Assembly (NCBI RefSeq): GCF_900104765.1
Contig: NZ_LT629737.1
Coordinates: 62,001 to 126,000, forward strand
Direction: 5' to 3'
Length of the DNA stretch: 64,000 nt
From: Gillisia sp. Hel1_33_143
Lineage (GTDB): Bacteria > Bacteroidota > Bacteroidia > Flavobacteriales > Flavobacteriaceae
In this document: one piece after another, positions 1-8,539 of the stretch
Layout of the letters: the number at the start of each line of letters is the position of its first letter
Numbering within the stretch: position 1 is the stretch's first letter
Notes under the pieces: generated by a model
What the model saw: the letters and a program-made list of their open reading frames with translations, nothing else
Databases searched by the model: none
What the model was told of the DNA's origin: nothing
Position numbers and translations under genes: made by a program

Positions 1-354
1 TTTATCTCCTAAAGATTTTAAAACTGAAACTTTTGGTCCGATAAAAATGATGTCGTTATCTTCACAGGCTTGAGCGAATTCAGCATTTTCTGATAAAAAA
101 CCGTATCCGGTATGAATGGCATCTACACCATTCTTTTTAGCAATTTGAACAATTGCCTTTATATTTAAATAAGGTTTAAGCGGATCGTTGTCTTCACCAA
201 TCTGGTAAGATTCATCTGCTTTATAGCGATGGAGAGAATATCTGTCTTCAAAGGTATAAATACCAACAGTTTTAAGACCAATTTCTGTACAAGCCCTAAA
301 TATTCTGATGGCAATTTCTCCTCTATTCGCTACTAAAACCTTTTTTATTTTCAT
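1..354 (-). CDS. pyc: pyruvate carboxylase, N-terminal part (runs off left edge)
   Basis: The 118 residues visible are the start of a biotin carboxylase domain, beginning MKIKKVLVANRGEIAIRIFR. This domain carries out the ATP- and bicarbonate-dependent carboxylation of biotin. The stretch EDRYSLHRYKADESYQIG is typical of pyruvate carboxylase rather than of the acetyl-CoA carboxylase subunit AccC, which shares the fold. Pyruvate carboxylase makes oxaloacetate from pyruvate to refill the TCA cycle. The ATG at 354 is preceded by a non-coding A/T-rich stretch. The carboxyltransferase and biotin carrier domains would lie outside the window, so the assignment rests on the N-terminus only. Confidence 0.82.
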   Translation of the reverse strand, partial: MKIKKVLVANRGEIAIRIFRACTEIGLKTVGIYTFEDRYSLHRYKADESYQIGEDNDPLKPYLNIKAIVQIAKKNGVDAIHTGYGFLSENAEFAQACEDNDIIFIGPKVSVLKSLGDK

Positions 355-460
355 TATAAGATGACTATTTATGTTAAAAAAATAAGATTTTGAAAGTTAT
401 TAAAATAATAGCTGATACAATAATATTTATAGGGCTTTACACCTATTAAATTGTTAAAAT

Positions 461-490
461 AAAAAAACCACCAAAATGGTGGTTTTAAAA
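461..490 (-). terminator. intrinsic terminator of yaaA
   Basis: A perfect 10-bp inverted repeat (464-473 with 477-486, loop of three A) is flanked by A and T runs. It lies 19-48 bases after the yaaA stop on the minus strand and is the only strong hairpin between yaaA and pyc. Confidence 0.8.
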
Positions 491-508
491 TCTAAAATTG
501 AAATTATT

Positions 509-1270
509 TTATCTAGTAAAAACTAACTCTTTATCATTTGGAGATTCATTCTTGCTATATCTATACCCTTCATAATCAAAAGATTTTAGCTGCTCTATGG
601 TTTCTACATCTTTATCTATAATATATCTAACCATAGCTCCTCTTGCTTTCTTTGCAAAAAAACTAATGATCTTCAACTTTCCATTCTTAAGATCTTTAAA
701 AACAGGCGTAATAACTTCTGCCTTTAATTTTTTAGCAGCTACCGCTTTAAAATATTCATTGCTAGCAAGATTTATAAAAAGCTCATTCTCCTCCATCTCC
801 TTATTTAAACTATCTGTAATTTTAGTCTGCCATACTTCATAAAGAGTATCATTTCTTTCTATTCCAATAGAAGTTCCCATCTCCAGTCTATAAGGTTGCA
901 TAAGATCTAGCGGTCTTAAGATACCATATAGCCCAGAAAGAATTCTTAATTTATTTTGTAATGCATCTAACTTTTCTGATGGGATAGTATATGCATCTAA
1001 ACCTGAATATACATCACCATCAAAAGCATACATTGCGGGGCGGGAATTTTCTTTGGTATGATCTTCTTGAAAATCTTTATATCTGCCATAATTTAGATCT
1101 GCCAGTTTCTCACTGATGCTCATCAAGTCCATCAACTCATTTTTGGTTTGGCGAGATAGCTTTTTATTAATCTTAATAGTGGTATCCAAAAACTGAGGTT
1201 GCGTTCCTCTTGTAGTTGGGAGTTTACTTTCAAAATCTAGACTTTTTGCGGGTGATAGTAAAATTTTCAT
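509..1270 (-). CDS. yaaA: YaaA family peroxide-stress protein (DUF328)
   Basis: This 253-residue cytosolic protein matches the YaaA family in length and landmarks: the N-terminus [14 protein letters not shown], a central [18 protein letters not shown] block, and a C-terminal [15 protein letters not shown] segment. In E. coli, YaaA lowers free iron during hydrogen peroxide stress and limits DNA damage; its fold includes a DNA-binding helix-hairpin-helix. It is transcribed alone, with its own terminator downstream and a repeat element upstream. The ATG at 1270 gives the conserved N-terminus exactly. Family membership is clear; the role here is taken from E. coli. Confidence 0.92.
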   Translation of the reverse strand: MKILLSPAKSLDFESKLPTTRGTQPQFLDTTIKINKKLSRQTKNELMDLMSISEKLADLNYGRYKDFQEDHTKENSRPAMYAFDGDVYSGLDAYTIPSEKLDALQNKLRILSGLYGILRPLDLMQPYRLEMGTSIGIERNDTLYEVWQTKITDSLNKEMEENELFINLASNEYFKAVAAKKLKAEVITPVFKDLKNGKLKIISFFAKKARGAMVRYIIDKDVETIEQLKSFDYEGYRYSKNESPNDKELVFTR

Positions 1271-1390
1271 AGAATGCTTTTAAATAAAAAAAATGCTATT
1301 AATATGCGTTGCACAAAAATAGCATTGTAATAGTAAGTTTTCAAACCTGAAATTTATTCATTTTCAATACGGCTATTGATGAAAGTTATT

Positions 1391-1486
1391 TGCGTGAGGG
1401 ATTGAGGCTTTGTTGGAGCTCTCCCGATCTTATATCGGGAAGCGACTGCCGAAAGCCCGACCCCAATTTTTATTGGGGGCACGCCC
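1391..1486. repeat. GC-rich folded repeat element (REP-like) between rluD and yaaA
   Basis: About 95 bases, clearly richer in GC than the surroundings, contain nested inverted repeats. An outer stem GCGTG/CACGC pairs 1392-1396 with 1480-1484. An inner stem GGCTTT/AAAGCC pairs 1406-1411 with 1452-1457. There are two hairpins, TCCCGAT/ATCGGGA (1422-1428 with 1434-1440) and CCCCAAT/ATTGGGG (1461-1467 with 1472-1478). Together they form a branched cloverleaf. The rluD stop codon lies at its right edge. It looks like a dispersed non-coding repeat of Flavobacteriaceae, but only one copy was noticed in this window. Confidence 0.65.
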
Positions 1487-2550
1487 TACTCCTCGTCTAT
1501 AAAATCTTTCTGATTCTTAGAATAATTACGCCATTTCTCTATGCACTTTGTCATATCTTCTGGTATTTCAGAATCAAAACTCATCCATTCTTGTGTAACA
1601 GGATGAACAAAGCCCAAAGTTTTTGCATGTAGTGCCTGGCGAGGTAAGATCTTGAAACAATTATCTACAAACTGTTTATATTTTGTAAAGGTAGTACCCT
1701 TTAGAATTCTCTCGCCCCCATAGCGCTCATCATTAAATAAGGTGTGTCCAATAAATTTCATGTGCACTCTTATCTGGTGAGTCCTACCGGTTTCTAACTT
1801 ACAAGAAACCAAGGTTACGTAACCAAAACGTTCCAACACTTTAAAGTGAGTAACTGCAGGTTTTCCTTCGTCTTCCTGGTCTCCTATATAAACTGTGTTT
1901 TGTAATCTATTCTTTGGGTGCCTTCCAATATTTCCTTCTATAATTCCTTCTTCTTCCTCGATATTACCCCATACCAATGCCACGTATTCTCTAGAACTCG
2001 TTTTCTTGAAGAACTGCTTGGCAAGATGCGTCATCGCTGTTTCTGTTTTAGCAATAACCAAAAGTCCGCTGGTATCTTTATCTATTCTGTGCACCAAACC
2101 AGGTCTTTCGCTACTGTTATTAGGCAGATTATCTATATGAAAGATCAAGGCATTAATAAGGGTGCCACTATAATTTCCGTGACCTGGATGCACCACCATT
2201 CCTGCTGGTTTATTAATCACCATTAAAGAATCATCTTCGTAAACTATGTTTAGAGGAATATCTTCTGGAGTAAGTAAAAATTCATACGGAGGATGCTCGA
2301 ACATTACCTGCACTACATCTCCCGGTTTTACTTTATAATTTGATTTTACTACTACGCTGTTCACATAGATATTTCCATCTTTCGCCGCCTTCTGAATTTT
2401 ATTTCTGGTAGCATTCTCGATGTAATTCATCAAATATTTATCTACGCGTAAAGGTTGTTGCCCCTTGTCTGCAGTAAATTTATGATGTTCGTAAAGATCA
2501 TCGTCCTGAGTTTCTAATTCTGGATCTGTATTAGAATTCGTCATTTTCAT
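1486..2550 (-). CDS. RluA/RluD family pseudouridine synthase
   Basis: A 354-residue RNA-modifying enzyme. An S4 RNA-binding domain lies at about residues 34-95 and the catalytic domain at about 100-330. The motif HRIDKDTSGLL (154-164) carries the catalytic aspartate, D157, and GRTHQIRVHMKFIGH follows. It converts uridine to pseudouridine in RNA, most likely 23S rRNA as RluD does; the exact target cannot be read from sequence. Its start overlaps the end of the PASTA gene by 20 bases, so the two are co-transcribed. A second ATG two codons later (2544) is equally possible. Its stop lies at the edge of the repeat element. Confidence 0.9.
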   Translation of the reverse strand: MKMTNSNTDPELETQDDDLYEHHKFTADKGQQPLRVDKYLMNYIENATRNKIQKAAKDGNIYVNSVVVKSNYKVKPGDVVQVMFEHPPYEFLLTPEDIPLNIVYEDDSLMVINKPAGMVVHPGHGNYSGTLINALIFHIDNLPNNSSERPGLVHRIDKDTSGLLVIAKTETAMTHLAKQFFKKTSSREYVALVWGNIEEEEGIIEGNIGRHPKNRLQNTVYIGDQEDEGKPAVTHFKVLERFGYVTLVSCKLETGRTHQIRVHMKFIGHTLFNDERYGGERILKGTTFTKYKQFVDNCFKILPRQALHAKTLGFVHPVTQEWMSFDSEIPEDMTKCIEKWRNYSKNQKDFIDEE

Positions 2551-3163
2551 CTATTTGTGTTGCAGGTTCTTCCACGTTTAAAGTATCATCTTCATCAGTA
2601 GAACCTGAATAATATCCAGAGCCATCTCCAAGAACCAGATCTATTACAGAAGTTTTCATTAATTCTGTACCTGGTTTTAGCAATGCTCCCTTATGTCTTA
2701 ATTCTAGAACAGCATCTTTAGCGATGTCTGGCTTATATGTTACATCTCCTATGGTAAAACCTAAAGATCTTAAAGTAGGTTCTGCTTGGCGCCTGGTTCT
2801 TCTAATAAGATCTGGCACCTCAATTTTTCTATACCCCGAAGGATTCAAATTGATATAGATCTTTCTATTTTCCTTTACAAACTTTCCTGCAAGGGGCACT
2901 TGGTCTATTACAGAGTACCTAGGATAATCTGGATTAAAGTTAGCAGAATCTAAGATCTCATAACGAAGGTCTAATTCTTCTAATTTAGTTTCTACCTTAT
3001 CCAAAGATAACTTTGCAAGATCCGGAACCTCGATTCGCTGATCTTGATTTGTAGATAGGTCTAACCATTTCATAGTTAGAAAAGCTAGTACCACAAGTAC
3101 TATTACGGCAAGCACCAATTGAATTACAAAGGTCTTGCTGAAGATAAATTTAAATAGGCCCAT
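2531..3163 (-). CDS. PASTA domain membrane protein
   Basis: A 210-residue protein with a short cytosolic N-terminus, one transmembrane helix (about 12-32) and two PASTA domains (about 43-110 and 113-180). PASTA domains bind peptidoglycan fragments or beta-lactams in serine/threonine kinases and penicillin-binding proteins; here no kinase or transpeptidase domain is attached. The tail after residue 185 is acidic and low in complexity. It overlaps rluD downstream and is divergent from ddl, so it sits beside a cell-wall precursor gene. A role as an envelope sensor or scaffold is inference. Confidence 0.85.
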   Translation of the reverse strand: MGLFKFIFSKTFVIQLVLAVIVLVVLAFLTMKWLDLSTNQDQRIEVPDLAKLSLDKVETKLEELDLRYEILDSANFNPDYPRYSVIDQVPLAGKFVKENRKIYINLNPSGYRKIEVPDLIRRTRRQAEPTLRSLGFTIGDVTYKPDIAKDAVLELRHKGALLKPGTELMKTSVIDLVLGDGSGYYSGSTDEDDTLNVEEPATQIDENDEF

Positions 3164-3203
3164 AGATTCTTAATAATACGCAAAGATATAAAAACGCCAC
3201 GGT

Positions 3204-3235
3204 TTTGGTAGCACTCTGGAATAGTCATATTTTTG
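3204..3235 (+). promoter_or_regulatory. Bacteroidetes-type promoter of ddl
   Basis: TTTG at 3204-3207 and TATTTTTG at 3228-3235 are 20 bases apart, close to the Bacteroidetes sigma-A -33/-7 pattern. The box lies 29 bases before the ATG at 3265, which rules out the upstream in-frame TTG at 3205 as the translation start. Confidence 0.7.
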
Positions 3236-3264
3236 TAAACGTAAATCAAGCAGTATTATTTAAT

Positions 3265-4242
3265 ATGAAGAAAAAAGTTGCCATCGCTATGGGCGGGTTT
3301 TCGAGTGAATATCGTATTTCTATTAACAGTGGAAATGTAGTTTACAAAAACCTGGATCGTAATTTATATGAACCTTATCGCGTTCATATCATGCAAAATG
3401 AATGGTTTGTAATTGCAGATAACGATACTCCTTACCCCATAAACCGCAGCGACTTTACTGTAAAAATTAATGATACTACCATTGCTTTTGATTGCGTTTT
3501 TAACACAATTCATGGAACTCCGGGTGAAAATGGATTGCTACAGGCCTATTTAGAACTTGTAGGAATTCCACAAACTTCTTGTGATTTCTATCAGGCTGCT
3601 CTTACTTTTAATAAAAGAGACCTTATTAGCGTTATTAAACCCTACGGAATAGATACTGCTGCCAATTATTTTCTGAATAAAGGTGATGATGTTGATACAA
3701 AAGAGATCATTGAGGCGGTAGGGCTACCTTGTTTTGTAAAAGCTAATAAAGCTGGAAGCAGTTTTGGAATTACAAAGGTAAAACATGAAAATGAAATAGA
3801 GCAGGCTATACAAACTGCTTTCAAAGAAGATGATGAGATCATTATAGAATCTTTTCTAGATGGTACAGAAGTTTCTGTTGGAGTAATTACATACAAAGGT
3901 GAGATCTTGGCATTACCGGTTACGGAGATCGTCTCAGAAAACGAGTTCTTTGATTATGAAGCTAAATATTTGGGGAAATCTGAAGAAATTACACCTGCAA
4001 GAATATCAGACGAGCAGACAGAAAAAGTACAAGAGCTCGCTAAGCATATTTACCGAAAATTAAAAATGAAAGGTTTTACGAGATCAGAATTTATTTTTCA
4101 TAACAATGAACCTCATTTTATTGAAATGAATACTACGCCGGGATTAAGTGAAGCCAGTATTTTACCTCAACAAGCAGAAAAAGCGGGTATTAGTTTAAAA
4201 GAGCTTTTTGGAAGCGCTATAGAAACGGCACTAAAATCTTAA
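3265..4242 (+). CDS. ddl: D-alanine--D-alanine ligase
   Basis: A 325-residue ATP-grasp enzyme that joins two D-alanines for the peptidoglycan stem peptide. It shows the N-terminal MGGFSSEYRISINSG loop, NTIHGTPGENGLLQAYLEL, the ATP-grasp strand CFVKANKAGSSFGITKV, and the metal and substrate motif FIEMNTTPGLSEASILPQQ. The open frame extends 20 codons further upstream from a TTG, but that extension contains the promoter, so the ATG at 3265 is chosen; it also yields the usual MKKKVAIAMGG start. It is divergent from the PASTA gene and followed by coaD. Confidence 0.95.
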   Translation: MKKKVAIAMGGFSSEYRISINSGNVVYKNLDRNLYEPYRVHIMQNEWFVIADNDTPYPINRSDFTVKINDTTIAFDCVFNTIHGTPGENGLLQAYLELVGIPQTSCDFYQAALTFNKRDLISVIKPYGIDTAANYFLNKGDDVDTKEIIEAVGLPCFVKANKAGSSFGITKVKHENEIEQAIQTAFKEDDEIIIESFLDGTEVSVGVITYKGEILALPVTEIVSENEFFDYEAKYLGKSEEITPARISDEQTEKVQELAKHIYRKLKMKGFTRSEFIFHNNEPHFIEMNTTPGLSEASILPQQAEKAGISLKELFGSAIETALKS

Positions 4243-4248
4243 TTTCAT

Positions 4249-4256
4249 TATATTTG
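4249..4256 (+). promoter_or_regulatory. -7 box upstream of coaD
   Basis: TATATTTG lies just after the ddl stop and 66 bases before coaD. No well-spaced -33 TTG is visible, so coaD may be partly served by read-through from ddl. Confidence 0.4.
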
Positions 4257-4322
4257 AGTAAACTCGGGTGCACTTTATTTTTTGATGTGTCAGTTAAAAT
4301 AAGAAATAACAAATCTTAAGCG

Positions 4323-4772
4323 ATGAAAAAAGCGGTCTTTCCTGGATCTTTTGATCCTGTTACTTTAGGACATACAGATATTATAGATAGAGCCTTGCCG
4401 CTTTTTGATGAGATTATTCTTGCTATTGGTGTAAATGCCGATAAAAAATATATGTTCTCTTTAGAAGACCGAGTTAAATTCTTAGAAAACACTTATAAGA
4501 ATGAACCTAAAATAAAAGTAAAAACGTACAAAGGGCTTACTGTAGACTTTTGTAAAGCTGAAAATGCTGCTTTTATTTTAAGAGGACTTAGAAATACAGT
4601 AGACATGGAATTTGAAAAAACTATAGGCCAGGCAAATTTTAAAATGTCTGGTATTGAAACCCTCTTTCTGATCTCCTCATCTGGAAAAGGATTTATATCC
4701 TCTAGCGTAGTGAGAGACATCAGAAAGAATGGAGGGGATTATTCTTTTATGGTGCCCGAAGCCGTTGAATAG
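4323..4772 (+). CDS. coaD: phosphopantetheine adenylyltransferase
   Basis: This 149-residue enzyme makes dephospho-CoA from 4'-phosphopantetheine and ATP, the penultimate step of CoA synthesis. The nucleotidyltransferase signature is intact: PGSFDPVTLGHTDII at residues 7-21 with the T/HxGH-type TLGH, then LRGLRNTVDMEFE and the C-terminal ISSSVVRDIRKNGG loop. Length is normal for the family (about 150-165). It follows ddl by 80 bases on the same strand and ends 26 bases from the convergent TonB receptor gene. Confidence 0.95.
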   Translation: MKKAVFPGSFDPVTLGHTDIIDRALPLFDEIILAIGVNADKKYMFSLEDRVKFLENTYKNEPKIKVKTYKGLTVDFCKAENAAFILRGLRNTVDMEFEKTIGQANFKMSGIETLFLISSSGKGFISSSVVRDIRKNGGDYSFMVPEAVE

Positions 4773-4798
4773 AAAATTAAAAAACACTGAATTTCTTT

Positions 4799-7090
4799 CT
4801 AAAACTGATATTTAAAACCTAATCCACCAAAATAATTTCTCGGATTACCCGGATAGTAAGATCTTGGAGCTTGTCCTCCAAAACCTACTGCATTCGGTAA
4901 AATGCTAGAAGCATATTTCTCATCTAAGATATTATTGACCCCTGCATTAAAAGAAATATTCCAATTATTAGCAATCATAAAATTATAGCTCGCTTTAAAA
5001 TTTAGAAGTTGATAATTGTCTGAGTAATCAGAATTAGCATCATTCAGGGGAATTTCTCCTACCGCTAAATAATTTGCATGAATACTTAAGCTTTTCTTAT
5101 AAAGTAGATCTACCCCAAGATTAATGGTGCTTTTTGGAACTCCAGGCAATCTATTTCCTGAATACTCTATATCAGAATCTATAAACTTATCAAATCTGAA
5201 AAAATTTAAACTACCATTTAGATATGGATTTATGGTAATATCCCTTTTAAGATCTATTCTATAATTCGCTTGAAATTCAATTCCGTTATGATCTGTTTTT
5301 CCAACATTTGCACCAACATATCTATCTTCTGCTACGCGCTCTGCCACCAGTAGATCTTCCACTTGTATGGAGTAAAAACTTATTTGCGTATACAACCTGT
5401 TCTTCAGCCAATTCCCTTTAAAACCAATCTCATAATTTACACCGGTTTCTGGATGAAGATCTGTGTTTATAGCGCCATCTGGCGTCAAGGTTTCAGCCAC
5501 AGTTGGGGTAGAAAATCCATGACTAATAGAAGCATAAAGATTCTTATTGCTGTTCAATTCAAATAGAACTGCCACTCTGGGAGAAAAAATTGTTTTAAAA
5601 CTATAATCTCCTGTTTGGTCTACAGTGTCTCCCTCGAAAAGATCTGTAAGTTTATAATTAGTAGTATTTAAATTAAAACCAGATTCTAAGTTCCATCTAT
5701 CAGAAAGCTCTAAATTAAGCTGAGCAAAAAAATTGGCGTATTGCCTATCCTGATCATTCTTATTAATAACCACACCCCGAATGCTACCCAAATTTTCAAA
5801 ATCTCTATATAAATTCTGATAATTAGAGATCTCATACCATTCTTTATAATAAGCAATTCCAAAGCTAAGTTCAGATGGAAGTTTAAAGATTTCAGACTCA
5901 AAGTTAAACTTGGTCCTGAATCCGGTAGCAATTCTATTTTCCTCTAAAATATCAAAAGGACGAGGTTCATAGGCGTCTCTAAAATTTACAAAAACACTAG
6001 AAGTATTCTTTAGATTTTGAGAAAATGAATGTTCGTAAGACACTCCAAACATCCCTCGATCGTATGATTCGTAACCCTGTGAGGCTTTCCATGTAAAGGC
6101 AGCAGAAGTTGGGTTGTTAAGATAATCTGAATAATTTATAGAACTTGGAATAAATGCTTTTAGTTGTGTGAAATTTGCAAGAATATTCAGATGGTCATTT
6201 TCGGTAATCTTTAAGCCGTAATTTAAAAATCCGGAGCTCCTCCTATATTTTCCATTATCTCGGTATCCATCAGACCTTAGATCGCTAAAATTTACAAATA
6301 TTGATGACCTTTTAGACCCTATACCCGCAGATATAGTGTTTTTATTTAAGTTATAACTTCCAAAAAGACTCTCTACCTTGAAGTTCGAATACTCCTCACC
6401 AATAATTTTACCATACAGATTGATTGCACCTCCCAAGCCTGCTCCATATAAACTTGAGGCCGGACCTTTTATAATTTCGATACTTGAAATGGTCTCTGCA
6501 TCAAAATCATCTAAAGTGAGCTCTCCCTCTCCCGTAGTAAGTGGAATCCCCTCAAAATAAGCCTGAATTCTATTAGTACTATACTGTGATCTGCTTCCAA
6601 TACCACGAATGTTTAATTTGTTGGTATTCAAAGCACCTTGATTGGCATATACTCCAGGAATCGTATTGAAAATTTGCACGAGATTTGAGGCATCTACTCT
6701 TTCTAGATCTTTAGAAGAAATCACATCTACTGCACCTGGAAAGTTTAAGGTCTTAGTCTCAATTAATGAGCTGCGCACCAATACTTCCACTAGCATTTCG
6801 GCTGCTGAACTTAAATAGAGAATATTACTTTTATCATCTTTCGACAATTTTGTTTGAAGATCATTATAATTTAGAGCGTTAATGGTTACTAATAATGGTA
6901 ACGCTTCCTCTTCAATAAAAAAGATACCATTGGCATTCGTATTAGCAACTAAAGAATCAAGCCTATTAAAAACTGTAGCGTTCTTAATAGGCTTAGACGT
7001 ATTACTATCTAAAATTTTGAATTCTATTTTTTGAGCTTGAAAAGCTATACTAAACAGCAAAAATACGAATAGAATAAGATGTTTCTTCAA
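4799..7090 (-). CDS. TonB-dependent outer-membrane receptor
   Basis: A 763-residue receptor: signal peptide (about 1-20), a carboxypeptidase-like regulatory domain (about 22-100), a plug domain (about 110-220, with IEIIKGPASSLYGAGLGGAI), and a 22-strand-type barrel ending in an aromatic residue (GFKYQF). The only ATG, at 7141, would add 17 residues before the signal peptide and overlap the upstream gene by 47 bases. The in-frame TTG at 7090 gives the textbook leader MKKHLILFVFLLFSIAFQAQ and leaves a 4-base gap, so I take TTG. It is co-transcribed behind a PQQ-type sugar dehydrogenase. The substrate is unknown; PQQ is a candidate by context. Confidence 0.88.
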   Translation of the reverse strand: MKKHLILFVFLLFSIAFQAQKIEFKILDSNTSKPIKNATVFNRLDSLVANTNANGIFFIEEEALPLLVTINALNYNDLQTKLSKDDKSNILYLSSAAEMLVEVLVRSSLIETKTLNFPGAVDVISSKDLERVDASNLVQIFNTIPGVYANQGALNTNKLNIRGIGSRSQYSTNRIQAYFEGIPLTTGEGELTLDDFDAETISSIEIIKGPASSLYGAGLGGAINLYGKIIGEEYSNFKVESLFGSYNLNKNTISAGIGSKRSSIFVNFSDLRSDGYRDNGKYRRSSGFLNYGLKITENDHLNILANFTQLKAFIPSSINYSDYLNNPTSAAFTWKASQGYESYDRGMFGVSYEHSFSQNLKNTSSVFVNFRDAYEPRPFDILEENRIATGFRTKFNFESEIFKLPSELSFGIAYYKEWYEISNYQNLYRDFENLGSIRGVVINKNDQDRQYANFFAQLNLELSDRWNLESGFNLNTTNYKLTDLFEGDTVDQTGDYSFKTIFSPRVAVLFELNSNKNLYASISHGFSTPTVAETLTPDGAINTDLHPETGVNYEIGFKGNWLKNRLYTQISFYSIQVEDLLVAERVAEDRYVGANVGKTDHNGIEFQANYRIDLKRDITINPYLNGSLNFFRFDKFIDSDIEYSGNRLPGVPKSTINLGVDLLYKKSLSIHANYLAVGEIPLNDANSDYSDNYQLLNFKASYNFMIANNWNISFNAGVNNILDEKYASSILPNAVGFGGQAPRSYYPGNPRNYFGGLGFKYQF

Positions 7091-7094
7091 ATTT

Positions 7095-8372
7095 CTAATT
7101 TTGTACAGATACTCTCCAAACAATTCCAGAGTCGTCATCATTTACTAAAAGTGACCCATCTGGCAGCGTAGTTACTCCTACAGGTCTACCATAAACTTCT
7201 TCATTAGCATCATCTGCAATGAAACCGGTAAGGAAATCTTCTGGTTGTCCAGGTTTACCATTTTCGAAAGGAATGAAAATCACTTTATATCCAGAAAAAG
7301 GTTGTCTATTCCAAGACCCATGTTGCCCTACAAAAGCTCCGTTTATATATTTTTCAGGAAATTGTTTACCATTATAAAAAGTGAATCCTAAAGATGCAGT
7401 ATGAGGCCCAACGGGTACATCTGGAATTATAGCGGCATTTACAAGATCTGTATGAGAATCATCTTCCCACCTTGGATCTTTTATAGCGCCAAAATAGGAA
7501 TAAGGCCATCCATACCATCCGCCTTCTTTTACACTGGTTACGTAGTCTGGAACCAGATTATTTCCTAGTTTATCTCTTTCATTTACAGCTGTCCACAGTT
7601 CTCCGGTAATGGGATTCCAATCCATTCCAACCGGATTTCTTATTCCACTAGCATATATTTTCTCACCAGAGCCATCTAAATTCACCTCTAAAATATTAGC
7701 TCTACGCACCTCTTTATCCATTCCATACTCTCCTGCATTACTGGCAGAACCTACAGATATATAAATTTTAGATTTATCTTTATTAGTAATAATATTTCGA
7801 GTCCAATGATTATTATAACCTCCAGCCGGCAATTCCACTAACTTTTCTCCTTTTTTGGTGATCTTGGTATCCCCTTCATTATACGGATATCTATAAAGTC
7901 CGTCTGTATTAGCTACATAAAAATAATTATCTATCACTAACATTCCAAATGGAGAATTAAGATCTTCCATAAAAATGCCACGCGTATCTGGGACCCCATC
8001 TTGATCTTTATCTCTTAGGATAGTTATTCTATTTGCGCTATTCTTAGTATCGCTCTCTACCACGAAAATATCATTATTTGGAGCTACATAGGTCCACCTA
8101 GGACTTTTAAATCCATCTGCAAATCGCTCTACTTTAAAACCTTCAGGCGCTTTTGGGGTAGTACCTTCTGGCCAATTTACAAGCTTACTTACCTTGGCTA
8201 CAGATTTAGATGCATATGGAGCTGGCAACTCTAACGTCCCAATTTGTGTAATTACCTTATCTCCAGGCTGCTTTCCCAATGCTGCTTTTCTGTCTTCAGA
8301 TAGCTCTTTCACCTGTGCATTCATCTGAAATACAGATGCAACAAGAAGACTGCTTAATATGATCTTTCTCAT
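7095..8372 (-). CDS. PQQ-dependent (glucose/sorbosone-type) sugar dehydrogenase, secreted
   Basis: A 425-residue protein with a signal peptide (MRKIILSSLLVASVFQMNAQ) and a six-bladed beta-propeller of the glucose/sorbosone dehydrogenase family. Landmarks are GFKVERFADGFKSPRWTYV, DSDTKNSANRITILRDKDQDG-like metal-binding text, ASGIRNPVGMDWNP, WYGWPYSYFG and GQHGSWNRQPFSGYKV. Relatives oxidise sugars or aldoses in the periplasm using pyrroloquinoline quinone; some family members have no shown dehydrogenase activity. It is the first gene of a pair with the TonB receptor. No PQQ synthesis gene is in the window. Confidence 0.85.
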   Translation of the reverse strand: MRKIILSSLLVASVFQMNAQVKELSEDRKAALGKQPGDKVITQIGTLELPAPYASKSVAKVSKLVNWPEGTTPKAPEGFKVERFADGFKSPRWTYVAPNNDIFVVESDTKNSANRITILRDKDQDGVPDTRGIFMEDLNSPFGMLVIDNYFYVANTDGLYRYPYNEGDTKITKKGEKLVELPAGGYNNHWTRNIITNKDKSKIYISVGSASNAGEYGMDKEVRRANILEVNLDGSGEKIYASGIRNPVGMDWNPITGELWTAVNERDKLGNNLVPDYVTSVKEGGWYGWPYSYFGAIKDPRWEDDSHTDLVNAAIIPDVPVGPHTASLGFTFYNGKQFPEKYINGAFVGQHGSWNRQPFSGYKVIFIPFENGKPGQPEDFLTGFIADDANEEVYGRPVGVTTLPDGSLLVNDDDSGIVWRVSVQN

Positions 8373-8539
8373 AGAAATTAAAATTTTTGATAAATATAAT
8401 CGTTAAGAAAGGCTACTGAAAATTTTAATATTAGATTGGGTTTACTTTAACTATTTGCTAACCAAAATTTTGAATTTTATTTGTTTTGGCGACCTTATCA
8501 GTTTTGAGTAAGTTTACACCCTTAATTGGCATGTCTTTT

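Noticed and set aside
1390-1632. An 80-codon plus-strand frame across the repeat and antisense to rluD
   Set aside because: It runs through the folded repeat element and opposite a strongly conserved gene; no family resemblance.
3205-3264. Upstream extension of ddl from a TTG
   Set aside because: The stretch contains the -33 and -7 boxes and does not match Ddl N-termini.
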